DNA from: an uncultured Bacteroidaceae bacterium
Lineage (GTDB): Bacteria; Bacteroidota; Bacteroidia; Bacteroidales; Bacteroidaceae
NCBI GenBank assembly: GCA_939800445.1
Contig: CALNGU010000001.1
Coordinates: forward strand, 1 to 64,000
DNA length: 64,000 nucleotides
Direction of reading: 5' to 3'
Part shown: positions 8,385 to 17,238 of the stretch, piece after piece
How positions within the stretch are numbered: position 1 is the stretch's first letter
Layout of the letters: each line of letters opens with the position of its first letter
The notes under the pieces: generated by a model
Seen by the model: only the letters and a program-made list of their open reading frames with translations
Databases searched by the model: none
Told to the model about the DNA's origin: nothing
Program-made: the position numbers and the translations under genes

Positions 8385-8990
8385 TTATTCGTCAGAAACG
8401 CTTTTGAGAGACGTTATGAGGTTGTAACGGTTCTCTTTCAAGTCCTGAAGCGAGTTCATCACATTTTTAATAACTGAGTAAGGAGTGCTTTGGTCAGCCT
8501 TTATGGCTATGCGCAGGTCACGGTTGGTAGCGCGTGCACTGCTAATCCACACCTTGAATTGGTTGTCCGTGCTGTCACACGGGATGCCATAGTCTTTCAA
8601 GATTTTGTCACGCTCCTCGCCGGGAAGGGCAAGGAATTGCTTCATGCTCTTGATAGGCACACCAAACGTCTGGGCTTTCTTGAACTCATTGAGCTCAGCA
8701 TCGTTGAATGTAACCCCATAGGCTTCACCGACCTTGGTCAAAGTCTGTATCATGTCTTGTTGTTTGTCCAAGCTCAGGAAAATCTTCCCCGACGGGTCTA
8801 CCAGGATTTGCAGGATGTTGGTCTCTGGTATCTTGATTTCCGAGACAGAGGCGGGCGTAACGACCTGTACAGGCTCTTTCTTGACGAAAGTAGATGTGAG
8901 CATGAAGAATGTCAGCAAGAGGACTGTCACGTCACTCATCGCCGTCATGTCTATGAACGTGCTCTTTTTTGCTATCTTAGGTCTACCCAT
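8385..8990 (-). CDS. exbD: ExbD/TolR family protein, first copy
   Basis: A 201-residue protein with one N-terminal membrane helix carrying the channel Asp (FIDMTAMSDVTVLLLTFFML), followed by a periplasmic domain ending in the family's characteristic DQSTPYSVIKNVMNSLQD. It is 44 bases after exbB and 15 bases before the second exbD. The two copies differ strongly outside the helix, so this is not a recent duplication. Confidence 0.92.
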   Translation of the reverse strand: MGRPKIAKKSTFIDMTAMSDVTVLLLTFFMLTSTFVKKEPVQVVTPASVSEIKIPETNILQILVDPSGKIFLSLDKQQDMIQTLTKVGEAYGVTFNDAELNEFKKAQTFGVPIKSMKQFLALPGEERDKILKDYGIPCDSTDNQFKVWISSARATNRDLRIAIKADQSTPYSVIKNVMNSLQDLKENRYNLITSLKSVSDE

Positions 8991-9034
8991 AATGATTTGT
9001 TCTTTAAATTAGATTATTAAATGAACGCATCAGA

Positions 9035-9844
9035 TTAGTGAGTAGCGTTGAAAGTCTCTACGATAGAGAAACCTACCTCGTCGAGGCTGAATGTCAATTT
9101 GTCGATCTTGTTAGTAAAGTAGTTGTAGGAGATAACTGCCAATGCACCAGTCAAGATACCGAATGCAGTGTTGATAAGTGCCTCTGAGATACCAGTTGAC
9201 AATGCGACTGAGTCAGTACCACCACCAGCACCGAGGGCTGCGAACGAACGGATCATACCTACGACCGTACCAAGCAATCCCATCAACGTACCGAGCGTGG
9301 TGATAGTTGCGATGATAGGCAAGTTCTGCTGCATCATAGGCAATTCAAGAGCCGTAGCTTCTTCAAGTTCCTTTTGGATAGCGATGACCTTCTGCTCCTT
9401 GGTGAGCTCGGTGTTCTTCTCCATCTCGTCATACTTGCGCAAAGTTGCGCCGACAACGTTAGCTACAGAACCGCGCTGCTTGTCGCAAAGAGCTTTTGCA
9501 GTTGCCATGTCGTTCTTTGCAAGAGCGTCCTTGATGTTGGCAACAAACTTAGCGAGCTTGCCACGGCCGAAAGCTGAACGGATCGTGAAGTAACGCTCGA
9601 TGCTCAACGCGATGACAGTCAACAGCAAAGTCTGGATGACAGGCACGACGATACCACCTTTATAAATAGTGCCAAGGAAGTTGCCTGGGAGTGGGTGGTT
9701 GTCCGGGTTGTTGTCCATGAAGTTTCCGGGATCACCGAACACGAACTTGTAGATGCAAACTGCAATGATGAAGCAGACGATGATTACCAAGCCTGCGGCT
9801 TCGATACCTTTAAAACCTTTTCTTTGCTTTTTGTTAGTTTCCAT
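9035..9844 (-). CDS. exbB: ExbB/TolQ/MotA proton-channel family protein
   Basis: A 269-residue membrane protein with helices near residues 17-35, 65-85, about 155-185 and 205-235. The MotA/TolQ/ExbB hallmark is in the third and fourth: LPIIATITTLGTLMGLLGTVVGMIRSF and GISEALINTAFGILTGALAVISYNYF. It forms the pentameric channel that powers TonB with ExbD. It is the first gene of the operon and has a leader of over 200 bases with no clear consensus promoter. Confidence 0.93.
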   Translation of the reverse strand: METNKKQRKGFKGIEAAGLVIIVCFIIAVCIYKFVFGDPGNFMDNNPDNHPLPGNFLGTIYKGGIVVPVIQTLLLTVIALSIERYFTIRSAFGRGKLAKFVANIKDALAKNDMATAKALCDKQRGSVANVVGATLRKYDEMEKNTELTKEQKVIAIQKELEEATALELPMMQQNLPIIATITTLGTLMGLLGTVVGMIRSFAALGAGGGTDSVALSTGISEALINTAFGILTGALAVISYNYFTNKIDKLTFSLDEVGFSIVETFNATH

Positions 9845-10211
9845 AATTGTTTTGTTTGTTTGTTGTGTTTATAAATTAATTAATCTTCTCTTACCATCGC
9901 ATAGCCGCATAAATGCTATGCCCTAACAAAAACATACGCCCCATCAGCCAAGGGCTTCAGCAGGCATCTTCCGCACCCGCCGCACTGCGGCGACGGCAAG
10001 CGGCCATCCGCTTCACGGCTGCCCAGCGCAACGCAGGCACAGCCTCACCCAAAAACATAGGTATTGCAAATAAAGTGACATTTCAAGACTTGCGCAAGTC
10101 TTTCACATTATTTTTCCTCATTTTTTAAAAGTTTCCTACATCCGTTTACCAACGCATTTCTATCCCGTTGCATTTTGTAATACGGGCTGCCGAGTTGAAT
10201 GACGGAATTGA
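9845..10211. other. Intergenic region between exbB and the HD gene
   Basis: No gene is seen. It holds an 18-base perfect palindrome at 10085-10102, a GC-rich block near 9980-10020 able to form a small hairpin (CCGCCGCA/TGCGGCG), and TTTATTTG on the minus strand at 10067-10074 that is one base off the -7 consensus and could serve exbB. Confidence 0.5.
10085..10102. promoter_or_regulatory. 18-bp perfect palindrome, candidate operator
   Basis: AAGACTTGCGCAAGTCTT is fully self-complementary. It lies about 240 bases upstream of the exbB start and 110 bases before the -7 element of the divergent HD gene. It could be a protein-binding site for either transcript. The regulator is unknown. Confidence 0.45.
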
Positions 10212-10219
10212 TATTTTTG
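10212..10219 (+). promoter_or_regulatory. -7 element of the HD gene
   Basis: TATTTTTG fits TAnnTTTG. No good TTTG is present at the right distance. Its place argues that translation starts at ATG 10256 and not at 10199. Confidence 0.45.
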
Positions 10220-10255
10220 CAACCGTTTGCCGACAGCACCGCAACGATTTACTTT

Positions 10256-10792
10256 ATGGAAGAATACAAAGACTACATCGATGACATGAGGGTGGATTTC
10301 GCCTCTGTCCGCGCATTCGCAATCAACGGATGGCAACTCGACGACACGCACGGGATGCCCCACTGGCAACGTGTGGAGCGCAACGCCATGCTGCTGCTCA
10401 CACGCGATGCCTCACCTGCCGTCGTGCGGCTGTTCGCCTACTTGCACGACAAATGCCGCCACGACAACCTCGCGGACATGGGGCACGGCCGCCGTGCCGC
10501 CGAGATGCTGCCATCGCTGCGCGGCACTCTGCTCAAAGGATTGAGTGATGCCGAATTCGCCGACCTTGTGACCGCTTGCCGCGAACACACGGTCACGGCA
10601 AGCACTGGCAACCCCTCAATCGACATCTGCTTCGATGCCGACAGGCTCGACCTCGGCAGGGTAGGCATAACACCCGACCCTGCACGAATGGCAACGACCA
10701 GAGGCAGGCATTTTGCCGCCCACCCCGCCGACTTCGCAAAGGCAGTGAAGGAATTTGAGAGGTGGAAAGCCGCTTCCAGGCTCCCGCTCTGA
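10256..10792 (+). CDS. HD-superfamily hydrolase, function unknown
   Basis: A protein of 178 residues from ATG 10256 (an upstream ATG at 10199 would overlap the likely promoter). HD-domain signs are a His in HGMPHWQRVERNA, then LFAYLHDKCRHDN (His-Asp pair), ADMGHGRRAAEML (a further His) and a late FDADRLDLGRVGI with its Asp. This is the usual metal-site pattern of small uncharacterised HD phosphohydrolases. The substrate is not known. It is a single-gene unit facing the AspT-like gene, and a shared terminator lies between them. Confidence 0.8.
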   Translation: MEEYKDYIDDMRVDFASVRAFAINGWQLDDTHGMPHWQRVERNAMLLLTRDASPAVVRLFAYLHDKCRHDNLADMGHGRRAAEMLPSLRGTLLKGLSDAEFADLVTACREHTVTASTGNPSIDICFDADRLDLGRVGITPDPARMATTRGRHFAAHPADFAKAVKEFERWKAASRLPL

Positions 10793-10797
10793 CGAGA

Positions 10798-10905
10798 AGC
10801 ACAGCACCGCACGCAAGGGGCAACGGCATCGTATGCTACAGCCAATAGCATTGCATGATTTCACCCGCAGCACCGTATGTTTTTGTCGAAAACATACGGT
10901 GCTGT
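10798..10905. repeat. GCATACRATG-type repeat array, copy A
   Basis: The region has GGCATCGTATGCTACAGCC, AGCATTGCATGAT and a perfect 15-base inverted repeat AGCACCGTATGTTTT/AAAACATACGGTGCT (10869-10883 and 10889-10903). The motifs recur about every 20-22 bases and match the arrays at 28702-28812 and 61894-61995. Confidence 0.6.
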
Positions 10906-10928
10906 CATAACAACCATCTCATGTAAAA

Positions 10929-10972
10929 AAGACAAACCGCCTTGCCATCTCATTGGCAAGGCGGTTTGTCTT
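10929..10972. terminator. Bidirectional terminator between convergent genes
   Basis: AAGACAAACCGCCTTGCCA pairs perfectly with TGGCAAGGCGGTTTGTCTT across a short loop. It lies between the HD gene (plus) and the AspT-like gene (minus), with AAAAAA on its left flank. Confidence 0.85.
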
Positions 10973-10998
10973 ATGGAAATCCTAATCCCGGGATAGTG

Positions 10999-12678
10999 TC
11001 AAAGGAGCGTCAATATCAGAAGTTGCGCCGTCAACACGCGCAGGAACATTGACAACGGATAGACCGTCGCATATCCCACCGATGGGGCATCGCAGCTGGT
11101 CGAGTCGTTGGAGAATGCCAATGCCGGGGGGTTGGTCGTCGCGCCCGACAAGACACCTATCAGCGTGTAGTAGTTGAGCTTGAAAACATAGCGGCCGATG
11201 AATCCCGCGATGAGCAATGGCACTATCGTTATCAATGCGCCGTAGCCCACCCAGATGTAGCCTTGCTGCTCGACAATGGTCTTGACGAACCCTTCACCAG
11301 CCTCAAGCCCCACACAAGCGAGGAAGATTGCAATGCCTATCTCGCGCAACATGAGGTTCGCGCTCATGGTGGTGTAGGTCACAAGCTTATATTTAGGCCC
11401 GAAGCGGCTTATCAGGATTGACACGATCAGCGGGCCGCCGGCCAAGCCGAGTTTCACCGGTTGCGGTATGCCCGGGAATGCGAATGGGATGCTGCCAAGC
11501 ATGACACCAAGCGCGATGCCTATAAATATAGGTATAAGGTTGGGGTGATCCAGACGCTTCAATGAGTTGCCCAGGAGCTTCTCAGTGTGCTTGATGCCTT
11601 TCTCGTCACCGACAATCGTCACGCGGTCGCCCATCTGCAACGTCAGCGACGGGGTGGCCACGAGGTCGACACCGGCACGGTTGACACGCGTTATGCTTAT
11701 GCCAAATGAATTGCGCAACTCCAGTTCGCCCAACTTCTTGCCATTGAGTTCCGGCTTCGTTATAAGGATTCGGCGCGAGATGAGCTTCGATGTTTTCGAA
11801 TCCCACTGGGCATCGACCGTCTTGCCTATGAAGGCGATTACGCTCGATGCGTCCTTAACCGTCGTCACCACCAGGAGTTCGTCATTCAGATGCAAGATTG
11901 TCGATGCGTTGACAATCTCCTGTTCCATCCCGACATGGTGCACACGCGAGATGACAATGTTACGTCCGAGCAGTTCCGCCAGTTCGTTGATGGTCTTCCC
12001 CTCCAACGCCTCATTCCTCACTTGCAACGAAAGCGAGATTGCCGAGTTTTCATTGTCGCTGGTGGATGCCTGGGCTTTCTCCTCCTCTTCTTTCGGGTTG
12101 ACCCTGAAGATATAGCGCATCGCTATCAACGTCCCTATCATGCCTATGACACCGAGGGGATAAGCGACGGCATAACCCATTGCTATGTCAGGAGCGTTGC
12201 CATGTGTCATGTCGCTGAACGCCTGCTGCGCCGCACCAAGACCTGGGGTGTTGGTGACAGCACCCGACAGAATGCCGACCATCGTTGTTATGGGCAGGTC
12301 AGAGACATAGAAGATGATGACAGTGGCAAGCACCCCGAGGCAGACATGGATGGTAGCCACAAGGTTGAGCTGCATACCTCCTTTCTTAAAAGCTGAAAAG
12401 AAACCCGGACCGACCTGCAAGCCTATCGAATAGACAAACAGTATCAGACCGAACTCCTTGAGGAAGTGGAGCAGGTTGGGCTGTATCCGCATCCCGAAAT
12501 GGCTCAACAAAATGCCGACGAAAAGTATCCATGTGACACCCAACGATATGCCCGCGACCTTTATCTTGCCAAGCATTACGCCAAATGATATGGTGAGCGC
12601 GAGAATAAGCACCGAGTGCGCCACTCCGCCTCCCCACAAATCGCTGACTCCAAAGAGCAAGTCCTTGAAAAATTCCAT
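10999..12678 (-). CDS. AspT/YidE/YbjL-family transporter with TrkA_C domains
   Basis: A 559-residue membrane protein of the aspartate-alanine-exchanger family. Two halves of about five helices each flank two cytosolic RCK-C (TrkA_C) domains near residues 205-370 (for example NELAELLGRNIVISRV, LNDELLVV and LQMGDRVTIVGDEKG). Glycine-rich repeats in each half (SGAVTNTPGLGAAQQAF and SGATTNPPALAFSN) are the AspT hallmark. The substrate, possibly an organic anion, is not known. A -7 element TATCTTTG lies on the minus strand at 12730-12737. Confidence 0.9.
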   Translation of the reverse strand: MEFFKDLLFGVSDLWGGGVAHSVLILALTISFGVMLGKIKVAGISLGVTWILFVGILLSHFGMRIQPNLLHFLKEFGLILFVYSIGLQVGPGFFSAFKKGGMQLNLVATIHVCLGVLATVIIFYVSDLPITTMVGILSGAVTNTPGLGAAQQAFSDMTHGNAPDIAMGYAVAYPLGVIGMIGTLIAMRYIFRVNPKEEEEKAQASTSDNENSAISLSLQVRNEALEGKTINELAELLGRNIVISRVHHVGMEQEIVNASTILHLNDELLVVTTVKDASSVIAFIGKTVDAQWDSKTSKLISRRILITKPELNGKKLGELELRNSFGISITRVNRAGVDLVATPSLTLQMGDRVTIVGDEKGIKHTEKLLGNSLKRLDHPNLIPIFIGIALGVMLGSIPFAFPGIPQPVKLGLAGGPLIVSILISRFGPKYKLVTYTTMSANLMLREIGIAIFLACVGLEAGEGFVKTIVEQQGYIWVGYGALITIVPLLIAGFIGRYVFKLNYYTLIGVLSGATTNPPALAFSNDSTSCDAPSVGYATVYPLSMFLRVLTAQLLILTLL

Positions 12679-12796
12679 AACTAACGCTTATATTTTTATA
12701 TGTAAAGACCTTTTAGAATTCTTGACGCGCAAAGATAGGACTTTTATCGGCTCGCACGGCTTGCAATGATAAAAACTATGCCATCGTGTCCCGTGC

Positions 12797-12837
12797 AAAA
12801 AACAAGCATCCCCGGCGGCAATGCCGTCGGGGATGCT
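12797..12837 (-). terminator. Terminator of the cytidylate-kinase-like gene
   Basis: On the minus strand AGCATCCCCGACGGC pairs with GCCGCCGGGGATGCT (one mismatch) and is followed by TGTTTTTTG. Confidence 0.8.
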
Positions 12838-12852
12838 GGCAGGGCAGATGGT

Positions 12853-13485
12853 TCACAAGCCCAATTTCTTCTTGACAAAATCCTTGATGAATTGCTCCGT
12901 CCCAGCCATGCCAAGCACGCTGGAGTCGATGCACAAATGGTATGTGGCAGCCGCGCCCCAGGTCTTGGAACTATAGTAATTATAGTATTCAGCGCGTTTC
13001 TTGTCCGTCTTGTGGATAAGCTCCTTGGCTTTCTGCTCGTTTATCTCAAGCTGTTTGGCTATGCGGCTGGCACGCAAGGCGAGAGGTGCGCTGATAAAGA
13101 CATTCACACACTGGGGAAAATCACGCAGGACATAGTCTGCACACCGTCCAATAAAGACGCACGACTCATTGGATGCCAAGTCCCTGATGACATCGCTCTG
13201 CACCTTGAACAACGAGTCGTTGCTCAAACAGTTGTTGGTCGGCAGACATCCGTCACTGATAAAGGGGAAACGCATACTGAACAGCCCCCCAAACGCCTGT
13301 GAGGCCTTTTCATCTGCCTTTTCGAAGAACTCTGAGCACAGGCCACTCTTCTCGGCGGCGAGGGCGACAAGCTCCTTGTCCATGAACTTCAAGTCGAAAT
13401 CCGCAGCCAGCATACGGCCTATCTCCCTGCCGCCACTGCCCAATTGGCGGCCTATGTTGATTATGATGTTGTTTGCCATTGTCAT
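12853..13485 (-). CDS. Cytidylate kinase-like family protein
   Basis: A 210-residue protein with a P-loop variant near the start, GRQLGSGGREIGRMLA, and the later stretch FIGRCADYVLRDFPQCVNVFI typical of the cytidylate_kin2 family. Basic residues that would form a lid follow (ALRASRIAKQLEINEQKAKELI). This family is related to nucleotide kinases, but the substrate is not established. It is monocistronic, with a clear terminator. The start at 13485 could also be the next Met (MANNIIINIGRQ), two codons downstream. Confidence 0.85.
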   Translation of the reverse strand: MTMANNIIINIGRQLGSGGREIGRMLAADFDLKFMDKELVALAAEKSGLCSEFFEKADEKASQAFGGLFSMRFPFISDGCLPTNNCLSNDSLFKVQSDVIRDLASNESCVFIGRCADYVLRDFPQCVNVFISAPLALRASRIAKQLEINEQKAKELIHKTDKKRAEYYNYYSSKTWGAAATYHLCIDSSVLGMAGTEQFIKDFVKKKLGL

Positions 13486-13614
13486 GTATCGTTTAAAGGT
13501 TCAACCATAATATGACGTAAATATAATGATATATTCCTATAATATACCCAAGCCTGACTATTGTTTAAACCGGAACTCTTGAAAAAGTGCATGAAGATGC
13601 CGCATCCTTGCACC

Positions 13615-14970
13615 TCAACGCGAGGGACGGAGCGAAGCAAGCCCCCGCATGATGAACATCAGCCACGTGAACAGCACCACTCCTTTCAATATGCTTGAGA
13701 TGGAGACAGCCCACCATATGCCCGGGACTCCCATGCCCAACGCCACAAGCCCCAATGCCAACGGAATCCTCAAGTAATTGCCACAGATGCTCACTATGGC
13801 AGGCGGGACTGTGCGCCCGATGCCATAGAACACACCCTGAGTGGCTATCTCAAGCATCATGAACATCTGGGAATAGCCATCAATGCGAAGGAACTGCCCT
13901 CCCGACACATAGGCGGCTTCCTCTGGAACGAACACCGAGAACAACTCCTGCCCGAAGAAGATGAAAAGGACTGTGCCAAACACCCCGAAGACCGATGTCA
14001 TCGCAAGCGTGCGCTTGTAGGCTTTCACAATCCTGTCGCCATGCCCTGCGGCATAGTTTTGTGCGGTGAACGTCCCAAGCGCGGTCGAGAAGCCCTGCGA
14101 CGTGTTCCATGTGATTGCCTCGATTTGCCCACCAGTTGTGAAGGTCATCAGCCCGATGTGGCCGCCGTGCAACGAAGCGATGCGGCTGACATACATATTG
14201 GCGAAGGCAAACAATGAATTGAACAACGCCACCGGCGCACCAATCTTCACCACACGCAGCGTCGCTTTGCGCTGCAACCGCACCAGGAGTTTGAAATTGT
14301 CAAGCAGCTTGTCCCTGCGACGCATCTGCAAGGCAAACAAAACGACGACCAGCATTTGCGCCAGGACGGTCGCGACCGCCGCCCCGTCAGTCCCCATGCC
14401 GAAACCGAAAATGAACAATGGATCAAGCAGCATATTTGCCACCAGACCCGTGCCGCTTATATAAAAAGGTATGGAACTCCGCCCGCAGGCGTTGTAAATC
14501 CCCGTGAAAGCAGATGCAAGGAAGATGAACGGGACACCGATGGCGACAATCCGCATATAGCTCACCGCATCCGCGCTTATGGACGGTGCGAGACCATAGA
14601 CACTTATGAGCGGCACAGCAAATACCGCCAACAGGACTGCCCAAAACAAAGACACGATGACTGCCAACGTGATGTTGTGCGAAGCAAACAACCGCGCCTC
14701 ATCATACGCGCTCTTGCCCACCGCCTGACCGATGCTGACCTCCGACCCGACCTTGCACATCAGCGAAAATGAAGCCGACATCCAGGTGAACATCCCCACC
14801 GAGCCCACCGCCGCGTTGGCCTCACTCCCTATGCGGCCGACCCAAAACATATCGGTCAGGTTGTAGGCCATCTGTATGAACGACGTCGCCATTATGGGCA
14901 GAGCCAACCGCACCAGACGTGCCGTGATGCTGCCTTCGGTCAGATTGTTAACTCCTTTCATCGTCGTCAT
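13615..14970 (-). CDS. MATE-family multidrug/metabolite exporter
   Basis: A membrane protein of about 451 residues with twelve helices. MATE signs are LALPIMATSFIQMAYNLTDMFWVGRIG in the first helix pair, SFSLMCKVGSEVSIGQAVG, and the matching second-half TFTTGGQIEAITWNTSQGFSTALGTFTAQN. Cation-coupled export is the family role. The frame runs back to 15096, but that extension overlaps the divergent SufT-like gene and the minus-strand -7 element at 15001-15008, so the start is placed at 14970; 14985 and 14961 are alternatives. Confidence 0.92.
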   Translation of the reverse strand: MTTMKGVNNLTEGSITARLVRLALPIMATSFIQMAYNLTDMFWVGRIGSEANAAVGSVGMFTWMSASFSLMCKVGSEVSIGQAVGKSAYDEARLFASHNITLAVIVSLFWAVLLAVFAVPLISVYGLAPSISADAVSYMRIVAIGVPFIFLASAFTGIYNACGRSSIPFYISGTGLVANMLLDPLFIFGFGMGTDGAAVATVLAQMLVVVLFALQMRRRDKLLDNFKLLVRLQRKATLRVVKIGAPVALFNSLFAFANMYVSRIASLHGGHIGLMTFTTGGQIEAITWNTSQGFSTALGTFTAQNYAAGHGDRIVKAYKRTLAMTSVFGVFGTVLFIFFGQELFSVFVPEEAAYVSGGQFLRIDGYSQMFMMLEIATQGVFYGIGRTVPPAIVSICGNYLRIPLALGLVALGMGVPGIWWAVSISSILKGVVLFTWLMFIMRGLASLRPSR

Positions 14971-15000
14971 GATAGTTCGCCCCATTTCCCTTTGGGAGTG

Positions 15001-15037
15001 CAAATGTAGTTGATTTATAGTTTTTATTATACCTTTG
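15001..15037. promoter_or_regulatory. Divergent -7 elements for the MATE and SufT-like genes
   Basis: TACATTTG on the minus strand (15001-15008) serves the MATE gene, and TACCTTTG on the plus strand (15030-15037) serves the SufT-like gene. Neither has a perfect TTTG at the usual distance. Confidence 0.55.
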
Positions 15038-15069
15038 CTTGAACTAACTATATATCCCCGCAACAAACC

Positions 15070-15381
15070 ATGACACGCTTGGAAACAGAAGAACAAGTCG
15101 TCAAGATGCTCAAGACTGTCTACGACCCGGAAATACCCGTGGACATCTATGAGTTAGGACTCGTCTACAAGATTGACGTTGCCGACGACGGGACGGTCAA
15201 CATCGACATGACGCTCACCGCACCCAACTGCCCGGCAGCCGACTTCATCATCGAGGATGTCCGCCAGAAAATCGAATCCATAGAGGGAGTAAAGGCCGCG
15301 AACATCCAACTCGTCTTCGAGCCAGAATGGGACAAAGACATGATGAGCGACGAGGCCAAACTCGAACTGGGGTTTATGTGA
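15070..15381 (+). CDS. MIP18/SufT-like iron-sulfur assembly protein (DUF59)
   Basis: A 103-residue single-domain protein of the MIP18 family: KTVYDPEIPVDIYELGLVY, then MTLTAPNCPAADFIIEDVRQ with the conserved Cys, and VQLVFEPEWDKDMMSDEAK at the end. These proteins help mature iron-sulfur proteins. It lies 19 bases ahead of the LpxH-like gene and is probably co-transcribed, though the two jobs are not obviously linked. Confidence 0.92.
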   Translation: MTRLETEEQVVKMLKTVYDPEIPVDIYELGLVYKIDVADDGTVNIDMTLTAPNCPAADFIIEDVRQKIESIEGVKAANIQLVFEPEWDKDMMSDEAKLELGFM

Positions 15382-15400
15382 ACCGCAAACACTCGGCTTT

Positions 15401-16186
15401 ATGGACAAAATCAGGAAGAAAATCTATTTCCTCTCCGATGCCCACCTCGGCTCACGTGCATTGGAGCACCGCCGCACACACGAGCGAAGGCTCGTCAACT
15501 TCCTTGACGCCATCAAGGAGGAGGCGGCCGCCATCTACCTGCTCGGTGACATCTTCGACTACTGGTACGAATACAAATACGTAGTCCCCAAAGGCTACAC
15601 GCGCCTGCTCGGCAAGATTTCAGAACTGACGGACAGAGGTGTCGAGGTGCATTTCTTCATCGGCAACCACGACATCTGGTGCAAGGACTATTTTGTCGAA
15701 GAGTGCGGCATGATCATGCACCGCGAGCCAATCACAATCGAGCTGTACGGCAAGGAGTTCTACCTTGCCCACGGCGACGGACTGGGCGATGAATCACGCG
15801 GTTTCAAACTGCTGCGGACGATGTTCCATTCCAAGACTTTGCAGACGATGTTCTCTGCCATCCATCCGAGGTGGACTATGGAGCTTGGTCTCAACTGGGC
15901 CAAACGCAGCCGCCTCAAGAGGGAGGACGGCAAAGAGCCTGACTACATGGGCGAAGACCGCGAACCTCTCGTCCTCTACACCAAGGACTACCTCAAGACA
16001 CATCCCGACATCAACTATTTCATCTACGGGCACAGGCACATCATGCTCGACCTCATGCTCAGCAGGGAAGCACGGATAGTCATCATTGGCGACTGGATAA
16101 AGTACTTTTCCTACGCCGTTTTCGACGGCAACGAGCTGATTCTCGACCAATACGTCGAGGGGGACAAGGAAAAGCCAGTGCTGTAA
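15401..16186 (+). CDS. lpxH: UDP-2,3-diacylglucosamine diphosphatase, LpxH-like
   Basis: A 261-residue calcineurin-like phosphoesterase. All metal-site motifs are present: SDAHLGS, LLGDIFDYW, FIGNHDIW, AHGDGLG and YGHRHI. The LpxH/LpxH2 group hydrolyses UDP-diacylglucosamine to lipid X in lipid A synthesis at the inner membrane. The middle (SKTLQTMFSAIHPRWTMELG and so on) is the helical cap that holds the acyl chains. It follows the SufT-like gene by 19 bases and is ended by a clear terminator. Confidence 0.88.
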   Translation: MDKIRKKIYFLSDAHLGSRALEHRRTHERRLVNFLDAIKEEAAAIYLLGDIFDYWYEYKYVVPKGYTRLLGKISELTDRGVEVHFFIGNHDIWCKDYFVEECGMIMHREPITIELYGKEFYLAHGDGLGDESRGFKLLRTMFHSKTLQTMFSAIHPRWTMELGLNWAKRSRLKREDGKEPDYMGEDREPLVLYTKDYLKTHPDINYFIYGHRHIMLDLMLSREARIVIIGDWIKYFSYAVFDGNELILDQYVEGDKEKPVL

Positions 16187-16210
16187 ACCCGCACACCACC
16201 ACACTCCTGC

Positions 16211-16254
16211 AACAGGGCGGACAGGCAATGAGCCTGCTTCCGCCCTTGTTTTTT
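16211..16254 (+). terminator. Terminator after lpxH
   Basis: AGGGCGG and CCGCCCT form the outer stem, CAGGC and GCCTG the inner stem, followed by TGTTTTTT. Confidence 0.85.
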
Positions 16255-16337
16255 CATGTCGCACGGCATTCTATCGTGCCAGCGATGCACCCTAAGTTGC
16301 ACGCCATCGCTCAAAAAGTGAACGACACGACGTGAAA

Positions 16338-16436
16338 AGTCTATTTTTAACCTGAAAATACATAATTTCAACCTAAAAATATATAGACTTAACCTAAATC
16401 TATATAATTGCAGTCTAAAAATAAAGTTTTCATGCG
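16338..16436. repeat. 21-nt phased AT-rich repeat array, copy 1
   Basis: Four units of about 21 bases follow one another, each close to TTTCAACCTAAAAATATATAG. The outer ends are inverted copies (AAAGTCTATTTTTA and CTAAAAATAAAGTTTT). The remaining 16255-16534 holds no gene. The same array occurs at 56120-56210. Both arrays lie before a plus-strand nucleic-acid enzyme gene. Confidence 0.75.
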
Positions 16437-16534
16437 ATGCCAATGACTTCACGCCGCGATTGACCAGGCTTGATGCCGCACGCGGGACGGGCGGACTGGC
16501 AAGGGGGCAGGCGGCGCAGTGCGGCTTGCCGATG

Positions 16535-16565
16535 TTTGGCTATGGAGGAAAAGTGCATAACTTTG
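16535..16565 (+). promoter_or_regulatory. Promoter of the RNase H gene
   Basis: TTTG at 16535-16538 and TAACTTTG at 16558-16565 are 19 bases apart. The start codon is only 20 bases after the -7 element, so the leader is very short. Confidence 0.82.
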
Positions 16566-16584
16566 CACCAATCAAACGACCACT

Positions 16585-17205
16585 ATGTCCAAAAACAACT
16601 ACTACGCCGTGTGGGCAGGCCACAATCCCGGGGTCTATGACTCGTGGGCGGCGTGCCTTGCGCAAGTGAGGGGCTACAAAGGGGCAATCTACAAAGGCTT
16701 TGCCACGCGGCAGGAGGCTGAGGAAGCCATCGCCGGCAACTATGCCGACTATGTCGGCAAGGCAAAGCGTGCTCCGAAGCCACGGGTGGTGACGACCGAA
16801 GGCATCATCGCCAACAGTATAGCAGTCGATGCCGCGTGCAGCGGCAACCCGGGCAAGATGGAGTACCGTGGGGTCTACACCGCCACAGGACAAGAACTTT
16901 TCCACTTCGGGCCTATCAAAGGAACGAACAACATAGGGGAATTCCTCGCCATCGTCCACGCCCTCGCGCTGATGAAGCAGAAGGGGTGGGACCTGCCAAT
17001 CTACAGCGACAGCCGCAACGCCCTGCTCTGGATCAAAGGCAAGAAGTGCAAGACCAAACTGGCACACACCCAGGCGACGGCACAGGCGCACGACATGATT
17101 GCCAGGGCTGAACGGTGGCTGGCCGGCAATGAATACACCAACAGGATAATCAAGTGGGAAACGGACAAATGGGGGGAAATCCCCGCAGACTTCGGGAGGA
17201 AATGA
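16585..17205 (+). CDS. Ribonuclease H with N-terminal viroplasmin-like domain
   Basis: A 206-residue protein. Residues 1-48 are a caulimovirus-VI/viroplasmin (hybrid-binding) domain: YYAVWAGHNPGVYDSWAACL then GYKGAIYKGFATRQEAEEAI. Residues about 70-206 are RNase H type 1, with acidic residues in AVDAACSGNPGKMEYRGVY, NNIGEFLAIVHAL and PIYSDSRNALLWI. It degrades RNA in RNA-DNA hybrids. It is a monocistronic unit with its own consensus promoter. A second, unrelated RNase H (HII) is encoded at 24439. Confidence 0.93.
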   Translation: MSKNNYYAVWAGHNPGVYDSWAACLAQVRGYKGAIYKGFATRQEAEEAIAGNYADYVGKAKRAPKPRVVTTEGIIANSIAVDAACSGNPGKMEYRGVYTATGQELFHFGPIKGTNNIGEFLAIVHALALMKQKGWDLPIYSDSRNALLWIKGKKCKTKLAHTQATAQAHDMIARAERWLAGNEYTNRIIKWETDKWGEIPADFGRK

Positions 17206-17238
17206 CGGCGGCGGCAAGCGATGCACGTCACGCCGCAC

